Below, in pieces: positions 24,628 through 34,268 of a stretch of DNA of 64,000 nucleotides. Each line of letters begins with the position of its first letter. Within the stretch, counting starts at the first letter, position 1. A model generated the notes under the pieces. That model saw only the letters and a program-made list of their open reading frames with translations. It was not told the origin of the DNA and did not search any database. This DNA comes from JAPOXR01 sp963664715 (GTDB lineage Bacteria; Pseudomonadota; Alphaproteobacteria; Rhodobacterales; Rhodobacteraceae), in the NCBI GenBank assembly GCA_963664715.2, contig CAXXUY010000011.1:124001-188000 (forward strand). The letters run 5' to 3'. Both the position numbers and the translations under genes were made by a program.

Positions 24628-26145
24628 GTGGCTGTCAATGGACCGGTAGCGCTCTGTGTGCTCGATGGCTGGGGTATCAACGAGGAAACCGAGGGCAATG
24701 CAGTTGCCCTTTCGTACACACCCAACTTTGACTCGCTCATTGCGTCGTGTCCAACCGCATCGCTGGTCACCCATGGCGAAGCCGTCGGGTTGCCACCTGG
24801 CAACATTGGCAATTCGGAGGTTGGGCATCTCCATATCGGTGCCGGAAGAACCGTTCTGATGGAAATGAGACGCATCGATGCGGCGATCAAGGAAGGTGAG
24901 TTTCGTAATCTGCCCGCCATCCTTGAATTTGCCGACAAGCTCAGTTCATCCGGCGGTGTAGCCCATATCATCGGGTTGATCTCCGATGCAGGCGTCCATT
25001 CACTGCTATCGCATGTTGCAGAAACAGCGGGAGTTCTCGACCAGCTAGGCGTTCAGACAACGGTCCATGCGTTCACGGATGGCAGGGATTCCGCACCCGG
25101 GATGGCGCCAACCTATCTTGCCAGGCTCCGGGAGGCTCTTCCTGAACGGACCGGCATCTCAACGGTCGGTGGTCGCTACTACGCGATGGACCGGGACAGG
25201 CGGTGGGACCGGGTCGAACTGGCCTGGCGGACAATCGTACACGGCGAGGGGAACAGGGCAAATTCGGTCGAAGCTGCGATCGAGGCCGCTTTCGGCGAAA
25301 ACATCAGTGACGAGTTCATCCTGCCGACTGCCATAGGCGAATATACCGGAATGCGGGATGGCGATGGCGTTGTTATCGTGAATTTCCGGAGCGATCGCGT
25401 CCGGCAGATTGGCGCTGCCTTGTGCGATCCCGATTTCGGCGAGTTCGACATCCGGGACCGGCCAGACCTGACCGCCTCGGTTGGCATGACAGACTACTTC
25501 AATCCTCCGAGGGACTGGATGCCGGCGGTCTTCAGGAAACGGATCGTCCGAAACACTCTCGGAGAAGTGGTGGCCCGTTCCGGCCGCAGGCAGTTCCGGT
25601 TGGCGGAAACGGAAAAATTCCCTCACGTCACCTATTTTCTGAACGGGGGAAGGGAACAGCGTTTCGAAGGCGAGGATCGTTACATGGCGCAAAGCCCAAA
25701 GGTCGCGACCTATGACTTGGCACCGGAGATGGCTGCGGCAGAGGTCGCCAGGGAACTCGTACTGGCTATCGAACGCAGCTACGACCTCATCATTGTCAAC
25801 TTCGCAAATCCGGACATGGTCGGGCACACCGGAAGTCTCGGCGCTGCCATCAAGGCCTGCGAAGAGGTCGATAAGGGTCTTGGCACGGCGGTCGAAGCCA
25901 TCCGCAAGGCAAATGGCGCCATGATCGTAACGGCAGACCACGGAAACTGTGAGACGATGATTGACCCCGAAACCGGAAGGCCGCACACGGCCCATACCAC
26001 GAACAGGGTTCCGATCGCGTTGCTGGGCGGTCCGGCGGAGGCAAAGCTTCGTTCGGGAAGACTGTCGGACCTCGCACCAACAATTCTTGAACTGATGGGG
26101 ATTGATGCACCCGTCGAAATGGCCGGACGTTGCCTGCTCACCTGA
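24628..26145 (+). CDS. gpmI: 2,3-bisphosphoglycerate-independent phosphoglycerate mutase
   Basis: A 505-aa binuclear metal enzyme of the alkaline phosphatase superfamily, interconverting 3- and 2-phosphoglycerate in glycolysis. The metal-binding Asp is in VLDGWGINEE, the phosphorylated Ser is S63 in NIGNSEVGHLHIGAGR, and further motifs are TDGRDSAP, NFRSDRVRQI, NFANPDMVGHTG and TADHGNCE. Length is typical. The GTG start at 24628 is supported by GAGGAG (24616-24621) at 6 nt. It is the third gene of the rsfS-rlmH-gpmI cluster. Confidence 0.96.
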   Translation: MAVNGPVALCVLDGWGINEETEGNAVALSYTPNFDSLIASCPTASLVTHGEAVGLPPGNIGNSEVGHLHIGAGRTVLMEMRRIDAAIKEGEFRNLPAILEFADKLSSSGGVAHIIGLISDAGVHSLLSHVAETAGVLDQLGVQTTVHAFTDGRDSAPGMAPTYLARLREALPERTGISTVGGRYYAMDRDRRWDRVELAWRTIVHGEGNRANSVEAAIEAAFGENISDEFILPTAIGEYTGMRDGDGVVIVNFRSDRVRQIGAALCDPDFGEFDIRDRPDLTASVGMTDYFNPPRDWMPAVFRKRIVRNTLGEVVARSGRRQFRLAETEKFPHVTYFLNGGREQRFEGEDRYMAQSPKVATYDLAPEMAAAEVARELVLAIERSYDLIIVNFANPDMVGHTGSLGAAIKACEEVDKGLGTAVEAIRKANGAMIVTADHGNCETMIDPETGRPHTAHTTNRVPIALLGGPAEAKLRSGRLSDLAPTILELMGIDAPVEMAGRCLLT

Positions 26146-26486
26146 CACGGCTGGTTCTCCGCTGCGCCGGTTCCCGGCTGTCTGGCTCGATCACAGCCGA
26201 TCGACGGCATCATCCCTCTGCCAACCTGCCATGCAGGTGCCTGCGATCTCCGCTCCCGGAAGCAAGAGGCGATAACGGAAAATTTTACGGCACCCGCTGC
26301 AAAGTTCCTGTATCTGTCTGAACACGGCTACAGCGTGAATATAATTCAGGCGCAATTGATGCGACGCATGCCTACAGGCAATCGGAATTCCAATCGGATC
26401 AATATTCGGTTAAGGAATCCGACTCGAAGCTGTAGGGCGGCGGCATGTAGCCGGTAAACCCTCAACGTCCAACGGAATTCTTAGAA
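26146..26486. other. Intergenic region between gpmI and ctpA, no gene recognised
   Basis: Many alphaproteobacteria carry an envC-like murein hydrolase activator gene between gpmI and ctpA; I see no trace of one in these 341 bp. The stretch 26300-26480 is moderately AT-rich and probably holds the ctpA promoter, but no convincing -35/-10 pair was found. Confidence 0.5.
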
Positions 26487-27794
26487 ATGCGGAACATAAA
26501 GATCGCCATCCTTGTAGCCGCCACGCTTGGGGCGGCCGCAGCGCCACTGGCCATTGCCCAGGAAACGCCCCACGAGCTTTCCATTTACGAAAACATGGAC
26601 CTGTTCAGCGATGTCTTTGAAACGATCCGGCGCGATTACGTGGAGGAAGTGGATGTCACCGACCTGACGAAAGGCGCACTCAAGGGGATGCTCTCTTCGC
26701 TTGACCCGCACTCGGTTTATCTCGACGACCGGCAACTTAACCGCGAGATGGAGAGGTCAAGCGGTGAGTTCGGAGGATTGGGTATCGAAGTCACCATGGA
26801 AAACGGTTGGGTGAAGGTGATTTCTCCAATCGATGACACTCCTGCCGCCGCCGCCGGATTGCAGGCAGGTGACTTCATCACGGAAATCGATGGTGAGGCG
26901 GTTCTTGGTCTGACGCTTGACGAAGCCGTTCAGAAAATGCGCGGCCCCGTCGGTTCGGAAATCATCGTCACGATCGACCGAGAAGACGGCGAAGCGCCGT
27001 TCGACGTGTCGATAACCCGGGCCATAATCAAGATTTCGGCCGCAGAGGTCAGGCTGATCGGAGACGCACTCGTCGTCCGGATCAAGACATTCAGCAACAA
27101 TGCGCTGGAGAACATCGCCGAGGGCATCGGTGAAACCGCAGAAGAGGCAGGCGGCATCGACAATGTTTCCGGTTTTGTGCTCGACCTGCGCAACAACCCC
27201 GGCGGATTGCTGCAGGCGGCCGTGGATGTTTCCGACGCCTTTCTGGACAGGGGCGAAATCGTTTCGGTCAGGGGACGGGTGGACGCCGACACCGAGCGCT
27301 TCCTTGCCGAACGGGGAGATCTTGCCGAAGGCAGACCGATCGTGGTCCTGATCAATGGCGGATCCGCTTCGGCCTCGGAAATCGTTGCAGGCGCCCTCCA
27401 GGACCACGGCCGGGCGGTTGTGGTTGGCACCAAGAGCTTCGGAAAGGGCTCTGTCCAGTCGCTGCTTCCCCTCGGCCAGGGAAAGGGAGGCATCCGCATG
27501 ACAACAGCGCTCTACTACACGCCTTCCGGCCGGTCGATCCAGGCCGAGGGCATCCAGCCCGATATCAATATCCGCAACCGGGTCAGTTCCGAAGATCCCG
27601 AAGAGGACCGGTTCCGATCGGAAGCCGATCTGCGGAATTCACTCGACAACGAAAGCCCTGTCGAACTGGACCCAAGCCAGGAGCGCAACGAAGCAAATAT
27701 CATGGCAGTTGAAGAGGTTAGGGAATCCGACTTCCAGCTTGCATATGCGCTCGATGTGTTGAATGGCCTGAACGCGTTCACCCAGAGGAACTGA
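26487..27794 (+). CDS. ctpA: C-terminal processing peptidase, S41 family
   Basis: A 435-aa periplasmic serine peptidase. A signal peptide (MRNIKIAILVAATLGAAAAP then a cut near AIAQE) precedes an N-terminal helical segment, a PDZ domain (GLGIEVTMENGWVKV through GEAVLGLTLDEAV, about residues 95-175) and the S41 catalytic core with the nucleophile in NGGSASASEIVAGAL and the Lys of the Ser-Lys dyad in SFGKGSVQSLLP. The C-terminus is a short acidic tail. It trims C-termini of envelope proteins. Position after gpmI and before rppH matches alphaproteobacterial gene order. Confidence 0.95.
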   Translation: MRNIKIAILVAATLGAAAAPLAIAQETPHELSIYENMDLFSDVFETIRRDYVEEVDVTDLTKGALKGMLSSLDPHSVYLDDRQLNREMERSSGEFGGLGIEVTMENGWVKVISPIDDTPAAAAGLQAGDFITEIDGEAVLGLTLDEAVQKMRGPVGSEIIVTIDREDGEAPFDVSITRAIIKISAAEVRLIGDALVVRIKTFSNNALENIAEGIGETAEEAGGIDNVSGFVLDLRNNPGGLLQAAVDVSDAFLDRGEIVSVRGRVDADTERFLAERGDLAEGRPIVVLINGGSASASEIVAGALQDHGRAVVVGTKSFGKGSVQSLLPLGQGKGGIRMTTALYYTPSGRSIQAEGIQPDINIRNRVSSEDPEEDRFRSEADLRNSLDNESPVELDPSQERNEANIMAVEEVRESDFQLAYALDVLNGLNAFTQRN

Positions 27795-27828
27795 AGCCGG
27801 TCGATGCAGGCAAACGAGTTCCGATTGA

Positions 27829-28368
27829 ATGACTCCGACGTTGCATGAAGTCGAACTGCTGCCATACCGGCCATGCGTAGGCATCATGCTTGCGAGTCAC
27901 TCGGGGTTGGTCTTTGCAGGTCAGAGGCTCGACAGCGAGTTTGACGCGTGGCAGTTGCCGCAGGGCGGAATCGACGAAGGCGAGGAACCGCTTGATGCGG
28001 CCTACAGGGAATTGGAGGAGGAGACCGGAGTGTGCCCGGACCTCGTCGCCCATGAAGCCTCTCTTGCGGACTGGCTGAATTACGACCTTCCCACCGACCT
28101 GGTGCCGAAGCTGTGGAATGGCTGTTACCGGGGGCAGAGGCAGAAATGGTTCCTGTTCCGGTTCCTGGGCAAGGATGAACAGATCAACATCGACACCAGG
28201 TTTCGCGAGTTTTCAGAATGGCGCTGGGTAACAACCGACCAGTTGATGAGATACGTCGTTCCCTTCAAACAGGAAACCTACCGAAGGGTCATCAGCGAAT
28301 TTGAATGCAGGCTCCTTCCGGACCGGTTCAACTTGGAAGGCAAGACACCTCGACTGTCTCCGCAGTGA
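27829..28368 (+). CDS. rppH: RNA pyrophosphohydrolase RppH
   Basis: A 179-aa Nudix hydrolase. The YRPCVGIML start and FDAWQLPQGGIDEGEEPLDA with the Nudix Glu residues in AYRELEEETG are diagnostic of RppH (NudH). It removes pyrophosphate from the 5' triphosphate of mRNA and so initiates RNase E-dependent decay. Length agrees with the family. The ATG at 27829 lies 34 bp after the ctpA stop, the same order as in other alphaproteobacteria. Confidence 0.95.
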   Translation: MTPTLHEVELLPYRPCVGIMLASHSGLVFAGQRLDSEFDAWQLPQGGIDEGEEPLDAAYRELEEETGVCPDLVAHEASLADWLNYDLPTDLVPKLWNGCYRGQRQKWFLFRFLGKDEQINIDTRFREFSEWRWVTTDQLMRYVVPFKQETYRRVISEFECRLLPDRFNLEGKTPRLSPQ

Positions 28369-28393
28369 ACCGAGACCGGTGACCCAATCCGGC

Positions 28394-29296
28394 ATGCCGA
28401 CCAGGAAGGGAAAGATCGACACGCGCGCGCTCGGGCTCGACCTGGGGATCGGCCTGATGCGATTTCTCACCGGCAGGGAAAACCTTCATTACGGCCTCTG
28501 GGATGACGGCCTGGAGATTTGTGCCGCAAATCTCCGCGAAGCGCAGGAAGCCTATACGAGGAGATTGTTCAGCCTGTTGCCCGCGGGCCGGCTGGACATC
28601 CTCGATATCGGCGGCGGGACCGGCGAAATGGCCAGAGAACTGGCGATGCTCGGTCACGAAGTCGAAATCGTCGTGCCAAGCGAGATGCTTGCCGAGAGGT
28701 GCTCGGTCAATGCCGGGCCGGACACGAGGGTCCACATTCTCCCCTTCCAGGAATTCTCTTCCAGCCGTCGATTCGATGTCTGCTTGTTCTCGGAGAGCTT
28801 CCAGTACATCGGCATCGACGTGGCTCTCGACAATGCGATTGCACATCTTTCCGATCATGGTGAAATCCTGATAGCCGACTGTTTCAGGACCGAGGAATTC
28901 GGACGGGACCTGACCGAACTTGGCCTTGTCGGCGGCGGACACCTGCTGGCCTCATTCCGCAAGGCCCTGGATTCGAGACCCCTTGATGTTGCCTTCGAGG
29001 AAGACATTACCGAACTTGTTGCACCTTCAGTCGAGCTGGAGCAGCAGTTCTTCAACATGATCGGAGCAGCGTCGCTTCGAGTGGACCGCGACCTCAGAAG
29101 AGCGTTTCCGAAATTCCGCTGGATGGTGGTCGGGGCCTTCCGGAAAATGCTGGGCAGCCGCCGGCGCAAACGGCTGGAGCGGCGTCTCTTCGGTGATTTC
29201 CGCAACGCTGAAGCATTCTGCACATACAACCGCTACCTCATGCTGAAGCTCCGCCCGATAGGCACGACCGACAACACGGATAATCACCACGGCTGA
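28394..29296 (+). CDS. Class I SAM-dependent methyltransferase
   Basis: A 300-aa protein with a Rossmann SAM-binding core: motif I DILDIGGGTGEMARELAMLG (about residues 75-95), then EIVVPSEM for the ribose-binding acid position, and CLFSESFQYIGI. The N-terminal HYGLWDDGLEI resembles methyltransferases acting on lipids or quinone-like substrates. The basic C-terminal segment RRRKRLERR may aid membrane or RNA contact. The start at 28394 (MPTRKGKID) follows the rppH stop by 25 bp; the frame is open further upstream but overlaps rppH. Substrate unknown. Confidence 0.8.
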   Translation: MPTRKGKIDTRALGLDLGIGLMRFLTGRENLHYGLWDDGLEICAANLREAQEAYTRRLFSLLPAGRLDILDIGGGTGEMARELAMLGHEVEIVVPSEMLAERCSVNAGPDTRVHILPFQEFSSSRRFDVCLFSESFQYIGIDVALDNAIAHLSDHGEILIADCFRTEEFGRDLTELGLVGGGHLLASFRKALDSRPLDVAFEEDITELVAPSVELEQQFFNMIGAASLRVDRDLRRAFPKFRWMVVGAFRKMLGSRRRKRLERRLFGDFRNAEAFCTYNRYLMLKLRPIGTTDNTDNHHG

Positions 29297-29525
29297 TCAA
29301 TCCGCATCGAGTTGCCGCTTCAGATCCAGTTGCCGACGGGAATGAGCCAGCCAGCCAGGCACAGGATTCCCGGACATGCCGGGGCAAGGCTGACTTCACC
29401 TCCTGCGCATTGACGAGTCCGGGAGTCCCGCAATTCATCTGATCGTTCGCTTGAACCCGTAACCTCGGGGACTCTCGCAGGGCAATCCGCCGTTCGTCGC
29501 CCCCGGTCCGTCCGGGTTCCGGCAG

Positions 29526-29783
29526 TCAAGCCAGCCAGTTATAGACCAAACCGGCTATCGCCATCGCGATCACACCGGACGATCCGGATAACGCAACCTT
29601 CTGGAGCAGGCCCATAATCTCGAGATCAAGCCCGATCCAGGGTGCCCCGAGCACCAGGATGCACCCGGCCGCGACCCCGGCAATGGAGTTGCCGAACAGG
29701 CCGAGGTTCAAGTCCTTGAGCACGACCGCGCCCGCGTTTGCCCCGACGACTCCGGCTATCGCCGATTGAACGAACAATTCCAT
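29526..29783 (-). CDS. Small conserved membrane protein
   Basis: An 85-aa hydrophobic protein with three membrane-spanning stretches, about residues 3-24 (SAIAGVVGANAGAVV), 28-52 (GLFGNSIAGVAAGCILVLG) and 60-83. The GNSIAG glycine-rich pattern is like small alphaproteobacterial membrane proteins of GlsB/YeaQ-like appearance. The start is the ATG at 29781-29783. No function can be given. It lies convergent to the methyltransferase gene and upstream neighbours on the same strand are smpB and dapA. Confidence 0.65.
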   Translation of the reverse strand: MELFVQSAIAGVVGANAGAVVLKDLNLGLFGNSIAGVAAGCILVLGAPWIGLDLEIMGLLQKVALSGSSGVIAMAIAGLVYNWLA

Positions 29784-29847
29784 GACTGCAGACCGGATCT
29801 AGAATGCCTGGCCATTCGGGCCTCGAAACAAGGCATTACTGGTTTCA

Positions 29848-30324
29848 TCAACTATTCTGCCTCAACAGCCGCGCCTTTTCGCGTCCCCAATCGCGCCTTT
29901 TTTCGACCTGTCGTTTGTCAAATCGCTTTTTTCCCTTTGCCAAGGCCAGCTTGATTTTCACCCGACCAGCATGATTGAAGTACATGACAAGTGGTACGAG
30001 AGTGAGCCCTTCGCGCTTCGTGGCGGACCAGAACTTGGCCAATTCTCGTTGTTTCACAAGCAATTTTCGCTTTCTCCGCTCGTCATGCCTGAACGCTCCG
30101 GAATTCTGGTACGCAGCAATCGAACTATTGATCAACCAGAGTTCACCGTCCTCGACAGCAGCGTAGCTCTCGGCGATTGTCGCCTTGCCTGTCCTCAAGG
30201 ATTTCACCTCGGATCCCACGAGGGCGATCCCGCATTCATACTCGTCCTGAATCTCGTAGTCGTATCGGGCTCGGCGGTTCTTCGCCAGAATCCGATAGTT
30301 TCTTTCCTCTCTCGATGTAGACAT
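29848..30324 (-). CDS. smpB: SsrA-binding protein SmpB
   Basis: A 158-aa protein matching SmpB: RNRRARYDYEI-type N-terminus, ECGIALVGSEVKSLRTGKA, ESYAAVEDGELWLIN and the basic C-terminal tail KGKKRFDKR then EKARLLRQNS. It binds tmRNA and delivers it to stalled ribosomes for trans-translation. I chose the ATG that gives MSTSREERNYRIL; a TTG 16 codons upstream keeps the frame open but overlaps the end of dapA. Gene order dapA-smpB is usual in alphaproteobacteria. tmRNA itself was not found in the window. Confidence 0.95.
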   Translation of the reverse strand: MSTSREERNYRILAKNRRARYDYEIQDEYECGIALVGSEVKSLRTGKATIAESYAAVEDGELWLINSSIAAYQNSGAFRHDERRKRKLLVKQRELAKFWSATKREGLTLVPLVMYFNHAGRVKIKLALAKGKKRFDKRQVEKRRDWGREKARLLRQNS

Positions 30325-30368
30325 CGTCCTGAAATTCCGTACCGGATCGGCATGAAGCCGTGCTGCGG

Positions 30369-31247
30369 TCAATCAGGCAGAATGCCGGCGTGCCGCATTG
30401 CCGCCTCGATCCGGTTGCGCGTTGCCTCGGAAACCGTCGTGAGTGGCAACCTGACCTCATTCCGGCACCTGCCGAGAACCGACAATCCGTATTTTGCGCC
30501 TGACAGCCCGGGCTCGAGGAAGATCGATTCGTGCAGGGGAAGCAGCAGGTCCTGAATATCAAGAGCCTTGGAGTAGTCACCTTCCAGTGTCGCTTCCTGG
30601 AATTCCGCGCACAGTTTCGGCGCAACATTCGCCGTGACTGAAATGCAGCCGCGCCCTCCATGGGCATTGAATCCTAGCGCCGATGCATCTTCTCCCGACA
30701 ACTGGATGAAATCCTCGCCGCAGCTGGCGCGTTGTTCGGAAACGCGAACCACATCCCCCGTCGCGTCCTTGACACCGACGATCCTGGGCAGTTGTGCAAG
30801 CTTGCCCATGGTTGCAGGTATCATGTCAATGACCGACCTTCCCGGAATGTTGTAGATGACAATCGGAATGCGGGAGGCATCATGAAGGGTCCGGAAATGT
30901 TCGTAGAGTCCCTGCTGCGTGGGTTTGTTGTAGTATGGTGTCACGACAAGGGCAGCATCGGCTCCAACCTCTTCGGCAAAATTGACGAAGCGGATTGCCT
31001 CTGCCGTGGAATTTGATCCGGCTCCGGCAATCACCGGAAACTGTTTGCCCGCCGTTTCTGTCACTGACCGGATGACGTCCTCGTGCTCTTCATGGCTCAG
31101 GGTCGGGCTTTCCCCGGTCGTCCCGACAGGAACAACACCGTGTGATCCTTCTGCAATATGCCACTTGACCAGGGACTCCAGCGACTTGAAGTCAATCTTT
31201 CCATCCGCGAATGGCGTCACGATGGCAGGAAGTGATCCGCTGAACAT
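30369..31247 (-). CDS. dapA: 4-hydroxy-tetrahydrodipicolinate synthase
   Basis: A 292-aa TIM-barrel aldolase. Schiff-base Lys K160 lies in IVGVKDATGD; Y132 is in IYNIPGRS; the GTTGESPTLSHEEH loop and the TPYYNKPTQQGL segment are diagnostic. It condenses pyruvate with aspartate semialdehyde, the first committed step to diaminopimelate and lysine; dapD and dapE occur at 61-63 kb. The ATG at 31245-31247 (MFSGSLPAIVTPF) matches family N-termini; the open frame to 31316 is upstream noise. smpB follows after about 45 bp. Confidence 0.95.
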   Translation of the reverse strand: MFSGSLPAIVTPFADGKIDFKSLESLVKWHIAEGSHGVVPVGTTGESPTLSHEEHEDVIRSVTETAGKQFPVIAGAGSNSTAEAIRFVNFAEEVGADAALVVTPYYNKPTQQGLYEHFRTLHDASRIPIVIYNIPGRSVIDMIPATMGKLAQLPRIVGVKDATGDVVRVSEQRASCGEDFIQLSGEDASALGFNAHGGRGCISVTANVAPKLCAEFQEATLEGDYSKALDIQDLLLPLHESIFLEPGLSGAKYGLSVLGRCRNEVRLPLTTVSEATRNRIEAAMRHAGILPD

Positions 31248-31360
31248 GATGAGTATCCTGGAAAACCCGGTTTGGTCTGAAACAGGCAAACTAACTATTC
31301 GTAAATCCGTTGCCAAGCGTCACAGGATTGAATAACGAAAGCGGCGCAAAATTTAGTTTG

Positions 31361-33403
31361 ATGGTGACAAAATTGTGGAATGTGACCGTCCGAATTGCCT
31401 ACGCAGCAGTATTGATGTGTTCAATCTGGGCAACCTCCGCTACGGCGCAGGATTGGGAGAGTGACGGCCGTACATATGCCGAAATGCTCAGGCAGGCGCG
31501 CAGCCTGGATTGGGGGGCGGCCCGCTCAACCGCGTCGAGATTGTCAGACCCGGTCTCACTTGAGGCCGCGAATATGGTGCTTGACTGGATGCTTCTGCGC
31601 GCAGGCCGGGAAGACTGGACCGAATACACGAGGTTTCTGGCCAGACATTCGGATTGGCCCGGTCTGAAAATCCTGCGGCTTTCAGGTGAGGAAGCGATCA
31701 CGTCAGGTGATGATCCGAACGGAATAGTTGACTATTTCAGTGTCCAGAAACCGCAATCCGGCCATGGCGCCCTCATGCTGGCGGGGGCGCTGGCCCGGCT
31801 GGGCAGGCAAGCAGAGGCCGAATCCGCAATCGTCAATGGTTGGCTGTCACTGCCATTCAAAGCCGAGGTGCAGGAGGAAGCACTTGCCGGATACGGCGCG
31901 CTGCTGAAACCATACCATGCCGAACGGCTGGACAATCTCCTGTGGCAGGGTCGATTCTCCGAAGCCCGGAGCATGTTCAGATTCTTGGGGCAGGATCGTG
32001 TCGCTCTTGCCCGGGCGCGCGAGTCACTGAGGGAACAGGAACCCGGGGTTGATGCCAGGGTTGCCGCCGTCCCCGATCATCTCATCGGTGATCCGGGACT
32101 CGCCTTTGAACGGTTCGTCTGGCGCTTGAAGAACGACGCTGAAGACAGGGCAATCGAGTTGATCCTGGATCGAAGCCGCACCGCGGATTCGCTTGGCAAG
32201 CCTTCCTTGTGGGCATCCCGCAGGCACCGTACCGCCCACTCATTGATGCTGAAGGGCCAGTATGCGCTGGCATACCGGGTCGCATCCAGCCATCACATAC
32301 TGCCTTCTGAAGACGGTCCGGAGTGGCTCTCGGATTCCCACGACTCGCGCGCCGTTCGTGCAACCCGTGTCGGATATTCACAACTTGAATGGCTGTCGGG
32401 TTACCTTGCGCTGCGAATGCTCGCCGACCCGGCTGCTGCGGTCACTCATTTTGCACGCTTCGGTTCACACGTGGAATCGCCGATCAGCAAGGCCAAGGCA
32501 GAGTTCTGGCTGGGCATGGCTCATGATGGAGCCGGCCAGGTCGAGCAATCCCGGCAGGCTCTCAACCGGGCGGCCGGGTACCAGACCACGTTCTACGGCC
32601 AGATCGCCGCGCAATTCATCGGAGCAAGCACCGATCCCGGGTTGATCGGTCCTGACCATACACCTGCCAATATCAGCAGGTTCGAGTCTCTTCCGGTTGT
32701 CAGGGCAGGATTGCTGGCCCATCATGCGGGTGAAGACTCGACTGCAGCCTGGTTCCTGGCGCACTGGGCCGAAGAGCTGAATGCTGCGGATGTTTCTGCT
32801 CTTGCAGCACTCGCCAGAAAGCACGGAGCCGAGTTTTCCGCGATCAAGGTGGCCAAGGAAGGTGTCAAGAATGGCTTCACCGATATCAATTTCCTGTTTC
32901 CGCTGAACGGAATCGAAATGTACGAGCTTCCCATTCCGGGCGAACTCGCCATTTCGGTTGCGCGCCAGGAGACTGAATTCCGGGACAGGGCCGTCAGCAG
33001 CGCCGGAGCAGTGGGCGTCATGCAGATCAAGCCGTCCACCGGCCAGGAAGTTGCTGACAGGATCGGAATCTCGGGAAATATCAAGACCCTGCTCAGGGAT
33101 CGCGAAACCAATGTGCTGATGGGTGCTGCCTATCTGAGGGAGCGGCTGGAAGAATTTTCCGGTTCCTACATTCTTGCAATCGCATCCTACAACGCCGGAC
33201 CTCGCCGGGTTGCCGAATGGCTGGCTGAGATCGGGGACCCAAGGAATCCGGGTGTCGATCCCATCGATTGGATTGAACACATCCCGTATGGAGAGACCCG
33301 GAATTACGTCATGCGAGTTCTGGAAGCGGTTACTGTCTACCGAATGCGGATAGCTCGGAGCACCGAGAAAATCGACCTCATTTCGTATCTCGAAAGCGGT
33401 TGA
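31361..33403 (+). CDS. slt: Soluble lytic murein transglycosylase
   Basis: A 680-aa periplasmic enzyme. A signal peptide (about residues 1-29, ending ATSATAQ) is followed by a long alpha-helical superhelix with TPR-like turns, as in Slt70, and a C-terminal goose-lysozyme-like SLT domain: catalytic Glu in SVARQETEF, then SSAGAVGVMQIKPSTG and ILAIASYNAGP. It cleaves the MurNAc-GlcNAc bond with 1,6-anhydro product. The ATG at 31361 gives the signal peptide directly. It diverges from dapA, and its 3' end overlaps the EamA gene by 26 bp on the opposite strand. Confidence 0.93.
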   Translation: MVTKLWNVTVRIAYAAVLMCSIWATSATAQDWESDGRTYAEMLRQARSLDWGAARSTASRLSDPVSLEAANMVLDWMLLRAGREDWTEYTRFLARHSDWPGLKILRLSGEEAITSGDDPNGIVDYFSVQKPQSGHGALMLAGALARLGRQAEAESAIVNGWLSLPFKAEVQEEALAGYGALLKPYHAERLDNLLWQGRFSEARSMFRFLGQDRVALARARESLREQEPGVDARVAAVPDHLIGDPGLAFERFVWRLKNDAEDRAIELILDRSRTADSLGKPSLWASRRHRTAHSLMLKGQYALAYRVASSHHILPSEDGPEWLSDSHDSRAVRATRVGYSQLEWLSGYLALRMLADPAAAVTHFARFGSHVESPISKAKAEFWLGMAHDGAGQVEQSRQALNRAAGYQTTFYGQIAAQFIGASTDPGLIGPDHTPANISRFESLPVVRAGLLAHHAGEDSTAAWFLAHWAEELNAADVSALAALARKHGAEFSAIKVAKEGVKNGFTDINFLFPLNGIEMYELPIPGELAISVARQETEFRDRAVSSAGAVGVMQIKPSTGQEVADRIGISGNIKTLLRDRETNVLMGAAYLRERLEEFSGSYILAIASYNAGPRRVAEWLAEIGDPRNPGVDPIDWIEHIPYGETRNYVMRVLEAVTVYRMRIARSTEKIDLISYLESG

Positions 33404-34268
33404 ACGCGACAACTCCCGAACTTCGTTCTCTCCACCATACGAAGAGTCCGGCAGACACGATGATGGTTCCTCCCGTCACGACACTGGCTTCTAGTGCTTC
33501 TCCGAAAATGACGAGACCGATTATGTACGCGAACACCATGTGGAAATACGCGAATGGCTGGACCATCCCTGCTTCGGAAACCTCGTATACCTTGATGAGC
33601 AGGTAGTGTCCGGTGGTACTGCTCACGCACAGTATGCCCATCCATATCCAATCCTGCTGCGACAGTGGCTGCCAGAACCAGATACCGGCACATGTCGCTC
33701 CGATCGCTCCGGCGAAGCCCGTCCAGAAGAAGCTGGTCTCGGTGGAGTCCCTGCGGGTGGCGTAGCGTGTCAGGAGAACATAGACTGCAAACGTGACTGC
33801 GGACATGACTGCCAGGATCGAGTAGGGCGAGAAAACCCGCAACCCGGGTTGAAGAATGATCAGCACACCGGAAAATCCCGCAAGAATCGCGAGCCAACGG
33901 CGCCAGCCGACATGTTCACCGAGCATCGGCCCGGCAAGTGCCGTCACGATCAACGGGCTGCAGGCAAACAGCGTCAAGCTCTGAATCAACCCGATTAGGG
34001 CGATCGCCGTGATCATGATCGTGACACCGGCAGCAAGCAGCAGCCCGCGCGCGATCTGGACAAACGGCTGCCTGGTTCCAGCGACTGCCCGGATTCCACC
34101 CTGGCGCGTGGCAGTCAACATGACGACGAAGGATCCGAAGAACCAGTACCGGACCATGACCACCATCATCGAGTTGTATTCGATGGCCAGGTGCTTCGAG
34201 ATTCCATCCTGGCACGCAAAGACCAGGGAAGTCAGGATCATCAGGGTTATCCCCAGTCGATGATTCAT
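33378..34268 (-). CDS. DMT-superfamily (EamA) transporter
   Basis: A 296-aa inner-membrane protein with about ten transmembrane helices, arranged as two EamA repeats; the first starts at LGITLMILTSLVFACQDGIS and the second around SPYSILAVMSAVTFAVYVLL. It resembles RarD/YdcZ-like metabolite exporters, but the substrate is unknown. The start ATG (34266-34268) overlaps the mnmD stop by 4 bp (ATGA), so it is translationally coupled to mnmD. The 3' end overlaps slt by 26 bp in convergent orientation. Confidence 0.88.
   Translation of the reverse strand: MNHRLGITLMILTSLVFACQDGISKHLAIEYNSMMVVMVRYWFFGSFVVMLTATRQGGIRAVAGTRQPFVQIARGLLLAAGVTIMITAIALIGLIQSLTLFACSPLIVTALAGPMLGEHVGWRRWLAILAGFSGVLIILQPGLRVFSPYSILAVMSAVTFAVYVLLTRYATRRDSTETSFFWTGFAGAIGATCAGIWFWQPLSQQDWIWMGILCVSSTTGHYLLIKVYEVSEAGMVQPFAYFHMVFAYIIGLVIFGEALEASVVTGGTIIVSAGLFVWWRERSSGVVAFNRFRDTK

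Noticed and set aside
25159..26148. 329-codon ORF on the minus strand
   Set aside because: Antisense to gpmI, which has all catalytic motifs.
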